From assembly GCA_014804355.1 (NCBI GenBank), contig JAAUZY010000102.1:1-64000 (forward strand): a DNA stretch of 64,000 nt. Reading direction: 5' to 3'. A model generated the notes under the pieces. That model had not been told where the DNA came from. It worked only from the letters and a program-made list of their open reading frames with translations, and ran no database searches. Positions 1 to 8,733 of the stretch are shown one piece after another. Source of the DNA: Lachnospiraceae bacterium (GTDB lineage Bacteria; Bacillota; Clostridia; Lachnospirales; Lachnospiraceae). Position numbers and translations under genes: made by a program. Each line of letters opens with the position of its first letter. Within the stretch, counting starts at the first letter, position 1.

Positions 1-117
1 ACGCAGAAATCCCAGACAGAGTGCGTAAATCATCGTGTCCTTAATGGAACGTACCCGCGGAATGCAGTCCGTCTCCGACGTATATAAAATTGGATTGATA
101 ACAAGCACATGACTCAT
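1..117 (-). CDS. Glycosyltransferase, N-terminal fragment (cut by window edge)
   Basis: Only the first 39 codons are inside the window. The start ATG (115-117) has a GGAG seven bases upstream. The visible protein begins with a short hydrophobic strand (VLVINPILY) and then IPRVRSIKDTMIYALCLGF, which resembles the N-terminus of GT-B fold glycosyltransferases (GT4-like) from clostridial surface-polysaccharide loci. It lies 76 bases downstream of another GT4 gene on the same strand, so the two are probably co-transcribed. The donor and acceptor sugars cannot be judged from this fragment. Confidence 0.6.
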   Translation of the reverse strand, partial: MSHVLVINPILYTSETDCIPRVRSIKDTMIYALCLGFLR

Positions 118-193
118 ATGATCACTCCATATCTGTCTCTTCCCACTGTCTCTGGCATCTGCACAGCTTCCCTCTTCATTATCGGCTGCCGTC

Positions 194-1255
194 TCAACAG
201 CGTTCCTCTTTTCCACCCACCGCCAGAAAACGGTCGGCGATCTGCGAGGTACGGTTCTGTTCACGCAGTTTACGCCCCTCTGCGCTAATGGAACCACCCA
301 GCTCTTTCTCATCGGCAATTCTGGCCATCGCCGCCTCCATCGCCGCTGCCTCTCCTACCGGCACCAGCAGCCCGTTCACACCGTCCTTAATATACATGCG
401 CGAACCGCCGATGGGGCAATCCGTAGCGATCACAGGTATACCCAGCGCCATTGCCTCCAGCATGGAATTGGATATCCCTTCATAATCGGATGACAGCACA
501 TACATTGACGCACTATTGATCTCTTCTTTCACCCTGCCAGAAAATCCGCGGAACAAAACTTTCGATGCGATCCCCAACGTCCTTGCAAGCTGTCTGAGTG
601 CCTCCTCCTGCTCACCCTTTCCATATATTTCCAATGTGTATTCAGGATGTGTCTTAACAAAACCGGCAAAGGCATGCAGAAGCAGCTTATGATTCTTCTG
701 CGGCTCCAAACGTCCCACCGCCACGATCCTGGGTTCCCTCTCCCCCTCATGGGGTTTCAAGCCGCCGATATCAATGGGATTCGGGATAACCACGGCTTTC
801 CTGCCAATGCTTGCAGGGAATCCCGCAACGGCATCCTGCGTCTGGCACACGATTACATCCGCAAAGCGGTAAGCAAGATTCCGAATCCTTTTATGGTCAT
901 ACTGATTGGGGTCATTCCGTTCCGACACCAGGAAAAAGTGCTTCTGCCCACACGCGGCAATTACGGAAAAAACTGCACCCATTACACTGAATGCCCAAAT
1001 CTGACAGCCTTTATTCTTAGCATAATACTGCCGCATCCTGCGCAACCTCTCCACTCTGGCACCAAGCCGTCCTCCGGAAGGACTACCGATACTGACGACC
1101 TCGATACGCTGATCCAGCCGGTATGCGGTCTCATTTCCCGCGAACAGCAGAATGGCAACCTCTATTCCCCTGCTGCAATATTCATTCGCCAGAAGCGCCA
1201 CTACCCGCTCCGTACCCCCGCCCGGCATGTCCGGAATCACAAATACAATTTTCAT
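194..1255 (-). CDS. Glycosyltransferase family 4
   Basis: A 353-residue GT-B fold glycosyltransferase, expected to act at the cytoplasmic membrane face on a lipid-linked glycan. The N-terminus MKIVFVIPDMPGGGTERVV is the classic GT4 start with a GGGTERV loop. The C-terminal half has VGRLEPQKNHKLLLHAF and the donor-binding segment EGISNSMLEAMALGIPVIATD, whose EGxxN...E pattern matches the GT4 E-x7-E motif. An upstream in-frame start would add 11 residues, but the ATG at 1253-1255 gives the usual family N-terminus. It is the first gene of a minus-strand unit with its own promoter (1297-1325) and reads towards the partial glycosyltransferase at the window edge. Acceptor and donor are unknown. Confidence 0.88.
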   Translation of the reverse strand: MKIVFVIPDMPGGGTERVVALLANEYCSRGIEVAILLFAGNETAYRLDQRIEVVSIGSPSGGRLGARVERLRRMRQYYAKNKGCQIWAFSVMGAVFSVIAACGQKHFFLVSERNDPNQYDHKRIRNLAYRFADVIVCQTQDAVAGFPASIGRKAVVIPNPIDIGGLKPHEGEREPRIVAVGRLEPQKNHKLLLHAFAGFVKTHPEYTLEIYGKGEQEEALRQLARTLGIASKVLFRGFSGRVKEEINSASMYVLSSDYEGISNSMLEAMALGIPVIATDCPIGGSRMYIKDGVNGLLVPVGEAAAMEAAMARIADEKELGGSISAEGRKLREQNRTSQIADRFLAVGGKEERC

Positions 1256-1296
1256 AAATACACCCGATCCGCTTATAAGTAAAAACAATATATCTT

Positions 1297-1325
1297 AGTA
1301 TACCATACTGTACAATTTCCCGCAA
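1297..1325 (-). promoter_or_regulatory. Sigma-A type promoter for the GT4 gene
   Basis: On the minus strand a TTGCGG -35 box (1320-1325) and a TATACT -10 box (1297-1302) are separated by 17 bases. The site lies 42 bases before the ATG at 1255, in the divergent gap to the oxidoreductase gene. Confidence 0.55.
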
Positions 1326-1410
1326 ATATGGTACACTGATGTCTGTCGGAGTCATTCGTCGGCCAGCATGCCGTCAGCTACGAACAACAACACAGAGTGT
1401 GAGGTATTTC

Positions 1411-2961
1411 ATGAAAAAAGTGTACATTATCGGCGCAGGACCTGCCGGTCTCACCGCCGCATATGAGTTATTAAAGCAAAGCAAAGATTATGAAGTCGTT
1501 GTGCTGGAAGAAAGCGATGCCATGGGCGGCATCTCCAAGACCGTAAACTATAAAGGAAACCGCATGGACATGGGCGGACACCGTTTCTTCTCCAAAGTAC
1601 CGGAAGTAAACGAATGGTGGAACAACATGCTGCCGCTTCAGGGTGCACCGACTTATGACGACATTGTCCTAGATCGTAAAATGCCCCTTGCTCCCGGCGG
1701 TCCCGATCCGGAGAAAGAGGACCGGGTTATGCTGCGCCGTCACAGGGTTTCGCGCATTTACTACAACAAGAAATTTTTTGATTATCCGATTTCTTTTAAA
1801 CTGGAAACTTTTACGAATCTGGGACTGATTACTGATATTCAGGCAGGTTTTAGCTACTTAGCTTCCGTTATCCACAAAAGAGAGGAAACCTCCTTAGAAG
1901 ATCTTTATATCAATCGCTTCGGGAAAAAGCTGTATTCCATCTTTTTTGAATACTATACGGAAAATCTCTGGGGCAGACATCCGAGTGAGATTGCATCTGA
2001 CTGGGGTAATCAGCGCGTAAAGGGATTATCCATTGCTGCGATCATAAAGGACATGTTCTCAAAAATACTGCCCGGCAAGAAAAACCGCAAAGTCGAAACT
2101 TCTTTGATTGAAGAATTCAGCTACCCAAAACTTGGTCCCGGCCAGTTATGGGAAGTAACGGCAGAAGAAATCAAAAAACTGGGCGGCACGATCCTCACCG
2201 GCTGCAAAGTTACAAAGATACATAAGAATAATGACGGTCACATCACTTCACTGACCTATGAAACAAATGGGGAAGAGAAAAAAGCAGACGGAGATATTTT
2301 CATTTCTTCCATGCCTGTCAAAGACTTAGTCGCAGGCATGAACGACGTGCCGCCTGAACCCGCCAGAATTGCCGCCGGACTTCCTTACCGCGACTATATG
2401 ACTGTCGGCCTCCTGCTGCCGAAACTTAATCTGAAAAACAAAACAAAACTGAAGACCATAAGCAATATCGTTCCCGACTGCTGGGTCTATGTGCAGGATC
2501 GCTCCGTACAGCTCGGACGTTTTCAGATTTATAATAACTGGTCGCCCTACATGATTAAAGATTTAGAAAATACCGTCTGGATCGGTTTGGAATATTTTGT
2601 CACCGAAGGTGATAAATACTGGACAATGCCTGACGAAGAATTTACAAAGTTTGCAGTAAAAGAAATTCTCAGTATGGGTCTGATCGACAGCCCCGATGAC
2701 GTGATGGACTCCCACGTGGAGCGCGTCAAAAAGGCGTACCCTGCCTACTTCGATACATACAAAGAAATCGATACACTGGTAGACTATCTGAAAACCATAG
2801 ACAATCTCTACTGTGTAGGACGTAACGGCCAGCACCGCTACAACAATATCGACCACTCCATGGTCACCTCTTTTGAAACAGTTAAGAATATCATAAACGG
2901 TATTGAGAACAAGGATAACATCTGGAATGTCAATACCGAGAAAGAATATCACGAATCGTAA
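1411..2961 (+). CDS. NAD(P)/FAD-dependent oxidoreductase (UDP-galactopyranose-mutase/amine-oxidase-like)
   Basis: A 516-residue flavoprotein. The N-terminus carries the FAD-binding Rossmann signature [14 protein letters not shown] followed by an acidic strand end (VVLEE) and then [24 protein letters not shown], the arrangement seen in UDP-galactopyranose mutase-like and protoporphyrinogen-oxidase-like proteins of polysaccharide loci. The C-terminus [18 protein letters not shown] completes the FAD-binding fold. I chose the ATG at 1411 because GAGG lies seven bases upstream and the Rossmann motif starts there; an upstream start would add 24 unlike residues. It is divergent from the GT4 gene and convergent with the flippase-like gene. 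A sugar-nucleotide or lipid-linked substrate is likely, but the reaction is not settled by sequence. Confidence 0.82.
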   Translation: MKKVYIIGAGPAGLTAAYELLKQSKDYEVVVLEESDAMGGISKTVNYKGNRMDMGGHRFFSKVPEVNEWWNNMLPLQGAPTYDDIVLDRKMPLAPGGPDPEKEDRVMLRRHRVSRIYYNKKFFDYPISFKLETFTNLGLITDIQAGFSYLASVIHKREETSLEDLYINRFGKKLYSIFFEYYTENLWGRHPSEIASDWGNQRVKGLSIAAIIKDMFSKILPGKKNRKVETSLIEEFSYPKLGPGQLWEVTAEEIKKLGGTILTGCKVTKIHKNNDGHITSLTYETNGEEKKADGDIFISSMPVKDLVAGMNDVPPEPARIAAGLPYRDYMTVGLLLPKLNLKNKTKLKTISNIVPDCWVYVQDRSVQLGRFQIYNNWSPYMIKDLENTVWIGLEYFVTEGDKYWTMPDEEFTKFAVKEILSMGLIDSPDDVMDSHVERVKKAYPAYFDTYKEIDTLVDYLKTIDNLYCVGRNGQHRYNNIDHSMVTSFETVKNIINGIENKDNIWNVNTEKEYHES

Positions 2962-2989
2962 GATAACCATTCCGATATTCTCACTACCA

Positions 2990-3166
2990 GCGCAGGCAGA
3001 ATTTAATTTCTTAAGGAACCCCTAGAACATGTTTAAATCCTTCGGATTAAAACGGCCGGCACTTAGCGAGGTTCAAAGTTGCGAAGCAACTTTCGAGCTT
3101 AGTGTCCGCTACGCTGTGAAAGGAGCGAAAGCGCGGTTCCATAGATATTAACTTCTGCCTGTGTGT
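2990..3166. repeat. Palindromic repeat element, copy A
   Basis: About 177 bases between two convergent genes. The ends are imperfect inverted repeats: an arm with CAGGCAGAA, TTAAT, TCT and GGAACC at the left, and its complement GGTTCC, AGA, ATTAA, TTCTGCCTG at the right. The centre holds a hairpin AAAGTTGC-gaa-GCAACTTT. A second copy at 6108-6260 has the same architecture but different paired bases in both arms. No coding frame is evident. Resembles a small MITE or REP-type element; it may also end transcription of the two flanking genes. Confidence 0.75.
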
Positions 3167-3182
3167 CCGCATTCGCTACCAT

Positions 3183-4367
3183 TCATGTGATATCCCGTCG
3201 CCTATACACATGATTGCCGATAATCACTATCATCCCCACGATCAATAGGAAGTAAAAACTGATTCCCCGCGTCACATATAGCGAGGGCATCAGAGTTCCG
3301 TCTATAAAGACCGTACTGAAGATCCCCCGATACATGAGTTCCGTGATTCCCTGTGCTCCCGGCACCGGCAGCATATCCACCGCGATATAGACCGATGCCT
3401 GCAGCATGATCACCGTCATGGCATCTACCCCTTCCAGTGAAAACCCCCGATAAATAATCCATGTCAGAATAAAGACACTGCACCGCTGCAAAAGCGTGAA
3501 CAGACACACATTCCATACTTTTCCCTTATGTTCTAACAGAAACCGGACGGCATTCTGATAGCCGCCGATAAACTTCTCAATCTTATCCCTTCTTACTGCC
3601 GAAGGTTTCAAGATTCTGACTTTTACAAGCAGTTCCTCTATTCTCACGATCACACTTTTAATTCCTCCGGGCGCAAGCATAACTGCCAGCAGGATCACCA
3701 CCAGCGTTAGATTTAAGCACAGCCCCAGAAGGAACAGCGGATAATACCCCTGCAGATAACCTTTCAGCGGTTTATGCCAGAAAAACAGGATTCCGATACC
3801 GATCACCACCAGCACAAATTTATAGATAAGCGCCACAGTCATCAATACTACCGACGACTCTGACAGGCTGTTTTTGTCTTTGCACATATAGTAAAGCTGC
3901 ATCGGCTGCCCGCCCGTAGCAGAGGGCGTGATCCCCGAATAGAAAAACCCGATGAAAGAATAAGAAATACACTTAAGCAGACCACTCTTACCGTCCATAG
4001 CCCGCAGCAGATAGTAGATCATTATTCCCTCCGCACTGACAAAAAACACCGCCGTCATAAGAGCGGTACATAACGCCGCGGGCGACAGCTTGCGAAGCGC
4101 CACCGCAACCCGACCCATATCCTGTCCATGAAAAACCGTGTAGAAGGACAGGCCCATAACAAGCAGGAAGAAGGCTCCTTCCAAAACCCTCTTCCTCTTT
4201 GCCGCTATCCCTTTGCCGTTTCCGGTATCTACCGGCATGTTTTCCTGATGATTTACATCCATTATATCTTCACTCCGTCGCTGCCCGTTCATGATGTCTT
4301 CTTTCTGTTGATTTTCTGTTGGTGCATTCTTTATCATTCTCCCGATTGTCCTGTTCTCCACTGACAT
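3183..4367 (-). CDS. Flippase-like membrane protein (LPG-synthase TM domain, UPF0104 type)
   Basis: An integral membrane protein of up to 394 residues with about eight hydrophobic segments after a hydrophilic N-terminus. The stretch YSFIGFFYSGITPSATGGQPMQLYY, with its conserved P-S-A-T-G-G-Q-P core, is characteristic of the lysylphosphatidylglycerol synthase transmembrane/AglD flippase-like family. There is no soluble LPG synthetase domain, so a role in lipid or lipid-linked sugar transport or modification is more likely than aminoacyl-lipid synthesis. Start choice is uncertain: the first ATG lies three bases after the upstream stop (coupling), but ATGs at 4337 (AGGA ten bases ahead) and 4262 (GGAG ten bases ahead) have better binding sites. 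Last gene of the GT2 - papain-like - flippase-like unit. Confidence 0.82.
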   Translation of the reverse strand: MSVENRTIGRMIKNAPTENQQKEDIMNGQRRSEDIMDVNHQENMPVDTGNGKGIAAKRKRVLEGAFFLLVMGLSFYTVFHGQDMGRVAVALRKLSPAALCTALMTAVFFVSAEGIMIYYLLRAMDGKSGLLKCISYSFIGFFYSGITPSATGGQPMQLYYMCKDKNSLSESSVVLMTVALIYKFVLVVIGIGILFFWHKPLKGYLQGYYPLFLLGLCLNLTLVVILLAVMLAPGGIKSVIVRIEELLVKVRILKPSAVRRDKIEKFIGGYQNAVRFLLEHKGKVWNVCLFTLLQRCSVFILTWIIYRGFSLEGVDAMTVIMLQASVYIAVDMLPVPGAQGITELMYRGIFSTVFIDGTLMPSLYVTRGISFYFLLIVGMIVIIGNHVYRRRDIT

Positions 4368-4370
4368 CGG

Positions 4371-4952
4371 TTACAGCCACGCCGCAGCGGTACTCTTTTG
4401 CACACAAACCCGCTCTGTCTGTTCCGCCTGTGCCGTCAATTCCGCCAGACTTCCTTCGAACACGATCCGCTGATTGGGGTAGAGACAGAAGTCCTTGGGT
4501 GTCACAAGAGAAAAATGTTTGTTAAACGTACAGATTCCGTTTTCCGCAAGCACTTTGGCAATATAAGAAGAACAAGTATAGTGCCTCTTTTGATAAAAAG
4601 GAATTCCCAGCACGATAAAGAAAAGTCCCAGCACCGCATAATGATAATGCCACCGCCGTTCGTAATCCCTCTCAAGCCGCCGTCTTATCGCCGCCTTCTG
4701 TGCCGCACTGCAGGTCAGTTCGCTGATCCTGTAATCCGCTGTCGGGAATGCCCTCAGAATCTTCTCCTTATCTTCCTTCTCGAAGCCTGCAGACAGCGGA
4801 ATCCGCGGGTTCCTCCTCCCGAAGCTGTACGCCTCCGTAAGCTGCTCGTCCATAGCAAGCACCACATGTATGTATTTCTGTTTCAAAAAGCGACGAATCA
4901 AATACGCAAGTATCCCCGGCGTATCCACCATCGCAAGATAGATATGTGCCAT
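4371..4952 (-). CDS. Permuted papain-like (YiiX/NlpC-P60-type) putative cysteine hydrolase
   Basis: A 193-residue protein without a signal peptide. A histidine in YIHVVLAMD near residue 28 comes before a cysteine in YTCSSYIAKVLAENG near residue 127. This H-then-C order is that of permuted NlpC/P60 (YiiX, YebB) hydrolases. A hydrophobic stretch HYAVLGLFFIVLGIPF sits just before the cysteine, so it may be membrane-associated. GGTGG precedes the ATG at 4950-4952; a GTG start ten codons upstream has no good binding site. It lies 30 bases after the GT2 stop and 3 bases before the flippase-like gene, suggesting a lipid-linked or amide/ester substrate. The fold assignment is by motif only. Confidence 0.6.
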   Translation of the reverse strand: MAHIYLAMVDTPGILAYLIRRFLKQKYIHVVLAMDEQLTEAYSFGRRNPRIPLSAGFEKEDKEKILRAFPTADYRISELTCSAAQKAAIRRRLERDYERRWHYHYAVLGLFFIVLGIPFYQKRHYTCSSYIAKVLAENGICTFNKHFSLVTPKDFCLYPNQRIVFEGSLAELTAQAEQTERVCVQKSTAAAWL

Positions 4953-4982
4953 AAATCCACCATCCCTTTCGCCAGTGTCCAC

Positions 4983-6053
4983 CTACTGGAACTGATAGAT
5001 TTTTCTCGCCGCGCGGTATCCGCCCTTGGTCAGCATACCGCCCAGCCTGCCGGGCAGATAGGTAAGACCGCTCAAGGTCGTGTATTTTAACCGATAGTAC
5101 AGTCTGGCGTTTTCTTCCTTAATATGATCCCAGAGCTGTTTTCGCTTCCCGTAAGCCTCCCGCGAATCGATCAGTAGTAAATGAATGGACGAAATTGCCA
5201 TCATAATAGATATATTGCGACACATATACTCTGCCAGCTTCGGATACACCTCTTTCACCTCATTTAAGTCCACGCACTTAGAGACGATCTTAGTCACCTT
5301 GATCTGCTGGTCAATGCGGCTCATCAACACCTTTTCGTTGACAGACTGATCCTCCCTGCCGATGTAGTAATGATATAGATCGATATCCATATAATAGATA
5401 TGCCTCACATAGGGCAGCGGTTTATAGGCAAAGATATTATCCACATAGAACGTATGCTCCGGCAGCACCACCTCCGCCCTGCGCAGCAGTTCAGTCCGAA
5501 AGATCAGTGCATGCATAATCAAATACTGGGATGCATGAAATCTTCCGATATCGTTCCAGTCACAGGTTTCCTCTACCGGAAATACATTTCTGTAATGCAT
5601 AACGTGATAAGTGCCCTCATCCAGATGATCATAGATATAATTGCAGACAAACAGATCCGGAATGCTGCCCACAAGCCCTGCCTCACTTAAAGTACAGAAT
5701 CTTTTGATCCGATACAGCAACTCGTCGTAGGCCTTCGCATCCAGCCAATCATCCGAATCCACCACCTTGAAAAACATGCCGCGTGCCAGCTCCAACCCTT
5801 TATTGACTCCCGAACCGTGTCCGCCGTTCTCTTTATGCACCGCTCTGACGATTCCCGGATACAGCCTCTCATAATAATCCGCGATCTCCCCTGTGCCATC
5901 CGTAGAGCCATCGTTTACAATGATGATCTCGACATCCTCCCCGCCCACAAGCAGAGAATCGATACACCTCTTCATATAATCCTGTGAATTGTAACACGGC
6001 ACCGTAAACGTTATGTACTTTGTCTCGCTATTTTCATTTCTCATATTCTGCAT
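4983..6053 (-). CDS. Glycosyltransferase family 2
   Basis: A 356-residue GT-A fold transferase. The N-terminus has ITFTVPCYNSQDYMKRCIDSLL, the nucleotide-binding VEIIIVNDGSTDGT, the ENGGHGSGVNKGLELARG segment and the metal-binding DSDDW. These are all standard GT2 motifs. The C-terminal 200 residues carry no clear transmembrane segment, so the enzyme is probably peripheral on the inner face of the membrane. The ATG has a perfect GGAGG seven bases upstream. It is the first gene of a three-gene minus-strand unit, preceded by repeat copy B (6108-6260). Sugar specificity is not visible. Confidence 0.9.
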   Translation of the reverse strand: MQNMRNENSETKYITFTVPCYNSQDYMKRCIDSLLVGGEDVEIIIVNDGSTDGTGEIADYYERLYPGIVRAVHKENGGHGSGVNKGLELARGMFFKVVDSDDWLDAKAYDELLYRIKRFCTLSEAGLVGSIPDLFVCNYIYDHLDEGTYHVMHYRNVFPVEETCDWNDIGRFHASQYLIMHALIFRTELLRRAEVVLPEHTFYVDNIFAYKPLPYVRHIYYMDIDLYHYYIGREDQSVNEKVLMSRIDQQIKVTKIVSKCVDLNEVKEVYPKLAEYMCRNISIMMAISSIHLLLIDSREAYGKRKQLWDHIKEENARLYYRLKYTTLSGLTYLPGRLGGMLTKGGYRAARKIYQFQ

Positions 6054-6107
6054 GTCCTAACCTCCGTAATTTTGTGTTCACTACTGTTCAAACATATCTA
6101 ATACCTA

Positions 6108-6260
6108 GCGCAGATGGAAGTTAATATCTTAAGAAACCCCTCAAAAAGCGTCAGCGCTTAACGAGGTTATGAGTTGCTGTGCAACTCACGAGTTTAGCGT
6201 CTGCTACGCTTTTTGCGGAACGAGAGCGCGGTTTCGTAGATATTAACTTTCATCTGCGTG
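6108..6260. repeat. Palindromic repeat element, copy B
   Basis: About 153 bases upstream of the GT2 gene. The terminal arms pair almost perfectly: GCAGATG-AAGTTAATATCT and GAAACC on the left against GGTTTC, AGATATTAACTT and CATCTGC on the right. Inside are the hairpin TGAGTTGC-tgt-GCAACTCA and a pair AAAAAGCG/CGCTTTTT. Compared with copy A (2990-3166), several paired positions changed on both arms so that pairing is kept. The 434-base gap between the GT2 start and the small gene at 6488 otherwise holds only the terminator at 6392-6442. Confidence 0.78.
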
Positions 6261-6391
6261 GACGTACTAAATAGTCCGTGAGAACCAACTTTCTACCTAT
6301 CATAACGAATGAATCTATGTATTTTCTTCAACAAAATATTAAGTATTTCTTAAAATTATCAACCTCCGAATGCCACGAGATATCCCACTGC

Positions 6392-6442
6392 AAAAAAAGA
6401 GCCGAAACAATCAATCCAATTAAGGATTCACTGTTTCGGCTC
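6392..6442 (-). terminator. Rho-independent terminator
   Basis: On the minus strand GAGCCGAAACA pairs with TGTTTCGGCTC, with a second inner stem AATCC/GGATT in the loop, and is followed directly by seven T residues. It lies 45 bases after the stop of the small gene and closes the operon that starts with the GtrA gene. Confidence 0.9.
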
Positions 6443-6487
6443 CGGGCTCTCTTATCTGTCTGCTGCCCTTTCGATCTTCAGACTGGT

Positions 6488-6628
6488 TTATTCAGCCTTT
6501 TCCTCTCTTGCCATCTCGCGAACTTCCTGAATAGCTTTTTTGACTTCGTCCATATCCTTACAGCCTTCAAATTTATCGGCTACAAGATTCATAATAACCT
6601 CTAACTGCTTGTCTGTCATAGTATTCAT
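6488..6628 (-). CDS. Small hypothetical protein (46 residues)
   Basis: A short charged, helix-prone protein starting MNTMTDKQLEVIMNLV and ending in a run of lysine, glutamate and arginine (VREMAREEKAE). It has no signal peptide or membrane segment. The amphipathic pattern suggests a small helical-hairpin or coiled-coil protein. It is supported by clean codon structure and by the strong terminator just downstream (6392-6442). An ATG at 6644-6646 would add six residues but has no binding site; from 6628 a GGAG lies twelve bases upstream. It follows the broken membrane gene by about 140 bases. I do not recognise a function; short proteins of this style occur near cell-surface genes in Lachnospiraceae, from memory. 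Confidence 0.6.
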   Translation of the reverse strand: MNTMTDKQLEVIMNLVADKFEGCKDMDEVKKAIQEVREMAREEKAE

Positions 6629-6768
6629 GTACCGCTCTTTCTCCATTTACGGTTTATACTTTTTTCGTTACGCTATGTTGCTATCGTACCACAGTCCAAA
6701 TACAAAATCACGCCATCCACCGGAAATTATTCTTTATATCAATACATATCTTCTCAGCTCTTTATCTA

Positions 6769-8571
6769 TTACCGTACAATTATTTCATATCTCCCATCTG
6801 CTCTCTGCTGCGCCTCTAAAACAGCCGTTTCACCAGACAAAATCCTATTTGAAGAAATTTCCAACGGTTTTTGATAGTAGTTAATATCGTTGTCGGGAAC
6901 AAAAGTAATCCCGGCACAAGTCAATTTTACTTTCACATATTGAAGATAATATTGATGATCCGAGATTATACTCAAATCACGAATTTGAACGCTGTCCACT
7001 CCTTCCAGTGCCCGCGTGTCCACCTCAAACACAGCCATTGATTTTAACCCTGGTATCATATCGGAAGGGTAATTGCCCCGATAACCGCTACAAGCCCAGT
7101 TAACTTTCACATCATAAGCCCGTTCTGCCACTATTTTTGCATTGGAGCAAAGAAGTACCACTGCTACGCATAATGCCAGTTTCCCGCTAATACCATGACA
7201 TTCTTCCAATTGCAACACCGGAAAACATAAAAAAGTGTACCAGTATGGTGATATATAATACAACAATTTTCCGCCGCTCCATGGTTTCCCGCATATACAA
7301 AACAACAGCACCGCTACAATTCCTGTTAAAGTCATAACCCATAAAATCCATGCCGCTCCATTCCATTTCGTGATAAACGGACGCACAATGCAAAAAAGAA
7401 CCAATCCGGCAATCAATATCATAATCCCCGTCAGAATTAATGCTGTCACGCCATAGTACCTATCATAATTGACCGTCACATTATACATTCCCGAAAGAGA
7501 TAATATTTGATTTATCACCTTACTGACCGGTCCCGTAATTCTTCCTTCGTCAATACCGTGTTTTCCAAGCCACCATGCATTGAAATAATTTGCCCATGTC
7601 TGACGAACATCACTGACAGATGAGGTGATTTGTCCCCGAAAAAAATTTATAATCCGATAATTCATCAAAACGAATATCACCATCGACAATACGGGAATTC
7701 CTGCCAGCCGCGCTATACACTTACCGTCCAATTGCTTTCTTCTATGTACCAGCAAAAATATACCGATTATCAGATACAAAGCTCCGTGTACCAGCGCGCT
7801 TTCCAGATAAAGCGCAAGTGCCGCAGCCGCCAGCAAAATCATAAGCAGATATTGCCCTCTATCCTCCGGTTTCTTTGTTTCTCCATCCGTAATGTCGATG
7901 GCATACTGAAAAAAAAACGCCGTCAAAGCCGTTAAGACAGCTATGGAAGATGTTTGAGATACCGCATCAATGTCATACTGAATTTGTCCCCAAAAACCGA
8001 TGCAGTAAAAAACTGATGCCAGCATCCAAATTATTTTCTGCTTTATGGAGATCGTCTTTCCCCTTTCCGTCACAACGCAGAACAGATAGAGCAGCGAAGT
8101 CATAATCATTGCCTGCACAAACATCCTGTACAGATAAACTACCCAATAAATCTCTCCTTTAGGATTTCCCCGAAGCACTGCAATCATCAATCCGGCAGAC
8201 GGTCTGTCACTGATCGCCCAATGATATCCACGCAACAGGACATCGCTGACCAAACCGATTTCTTCTGCACTCCGGCTCTCATACCATCCTATCGGGTGCA
8301 TGGATAACGCTACCGTTTCCTCCACATAAGTCTGCGAGTCGGTCGCATTTCCGCGATACACATAATACTGATCTTTTCCAATCAATCCGGGTACTAACAT
8401 AAATAGCCACAGGAGCAACACAGAACATAAAGCCGCCAGACTATATTTAGTGATACTGTGCCGTCGGATCACATCCACCGCCGCGGCAATGCCTAATATA
8501 AGCCATATAGCTCTTATTGCCTCCACGGGCATTTTACACATAAAGTAGAAAAAAGTTGACAGAATTGTCAT
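6769..8571 (-). CDS. Large polytopic membrane protein (5' end broken by frameshifts)
   Basis: A 600-residue frame with about a dozen hydrophobic segments and a C-terminal hydrophilic domain of about 110 residues. After the second membrane segment there is an extracellular-type loop (GKDQYYVYRGNATDSQTYVEE), as in GT-C fold glycosyltransferases, but no recognised catalytic signature. The ATG at 8571 has no convincing ribosome binding site. The same frame continues upstream without a stop to the run of nine G (8626-8634), where it has to shift to join the real N-terminus. The gene therefore starts at 8720 in the ancestral form and may now be inactive, phase-switched or mis-sequenced. It sits between the SGNH lipoprotein and the small protein in the operon. 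Confidence 0.6.
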   Translation of the reverse strand: MTILSTFFYFMCKMPVEAIRAIWLILGIAAAVDVIRRHSITKYSLAALCSVLLLWLFMLVPGLIGKDQYYVYRGNATDSQTYVEETVALSMHPIGWYESRSAEEIGLVSDVLLRGYHWAISDRPSAGLMIAVLRGNPKGEIYWVVYLYRMFVQAMIMTSLLYLFCVVTERGKTISIKQKIIWMLASVFYCIGFWGQIQYDIDAVSQTSSIAVLTALTAFFFQYAIDITDGETKKPEDRGQYLLMILLAAAALALYLESALVHGALYLIIGIFLLVHRRKQLDGKCIARLAGIPVLSMVIFVLMNYRIINFFRGQITSSVSDVRQTWANYFNAWWLGKHGIDEGRITGPVSKVINQILSLSGMYNVTVNYDRYYGVTALILTGIMILIAGLVLFCIVRPFITKWNGAAWILWVMTLTGIVAVLLFCICGKPWSGGKLLYYISPYWYTFLCFPVLQLEECHGISGKLALCVAVVLLCSNAKIVAERAYDVKVNWACSGYRGNYPSDMIPGLKSMAVFEVDTRALEGVDSVQIRDLSIISDHQYYLQYVKVKLTCAGITFVPDNDINYYQKPLEISSNRILSGETAVLEAQQRADGRYEIIVR

Positions 8572-8720
8572 TTCAGAAAAACCTATTATTAAAGAAAGAA
8601 GCGCAATGTCTCTATTATGATTCTGCCCCCCCCCTCAAAAATAATTTGCTTCCCGTCCATTGACCCACCACATAAATGATGCCAATATATAAAGCTGCCA
8701 AAATAAAATCTAACACCATA
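8572..8720 (-). pseudogene. Frameshifted 5' end of the polytopic membrane gene
   Basis: The ATG at 8718-8720 has an excellent AAGGAGG nine bases upstream and lies 13 bases after the SGNH stop, so this is the expected start. As written, the frame leaves the membrane-like reading within a few codons. Removing one T from the T5 run (8700-8704) gives MVLDFILAALYIGIIYVVG followed by QWTGSKLFLR, a typical first membrane segment. Removing one G from the G9 run (8626-8634) then joins the 600-residue frame. Two separate +1 changes, both in homopolymers, are therefore needed. Cause unknown: decay, slippage switching or sequencing error. Confidence 0.7.
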
Positions 8721-8733
8721 TCTTTCCCCCTCC

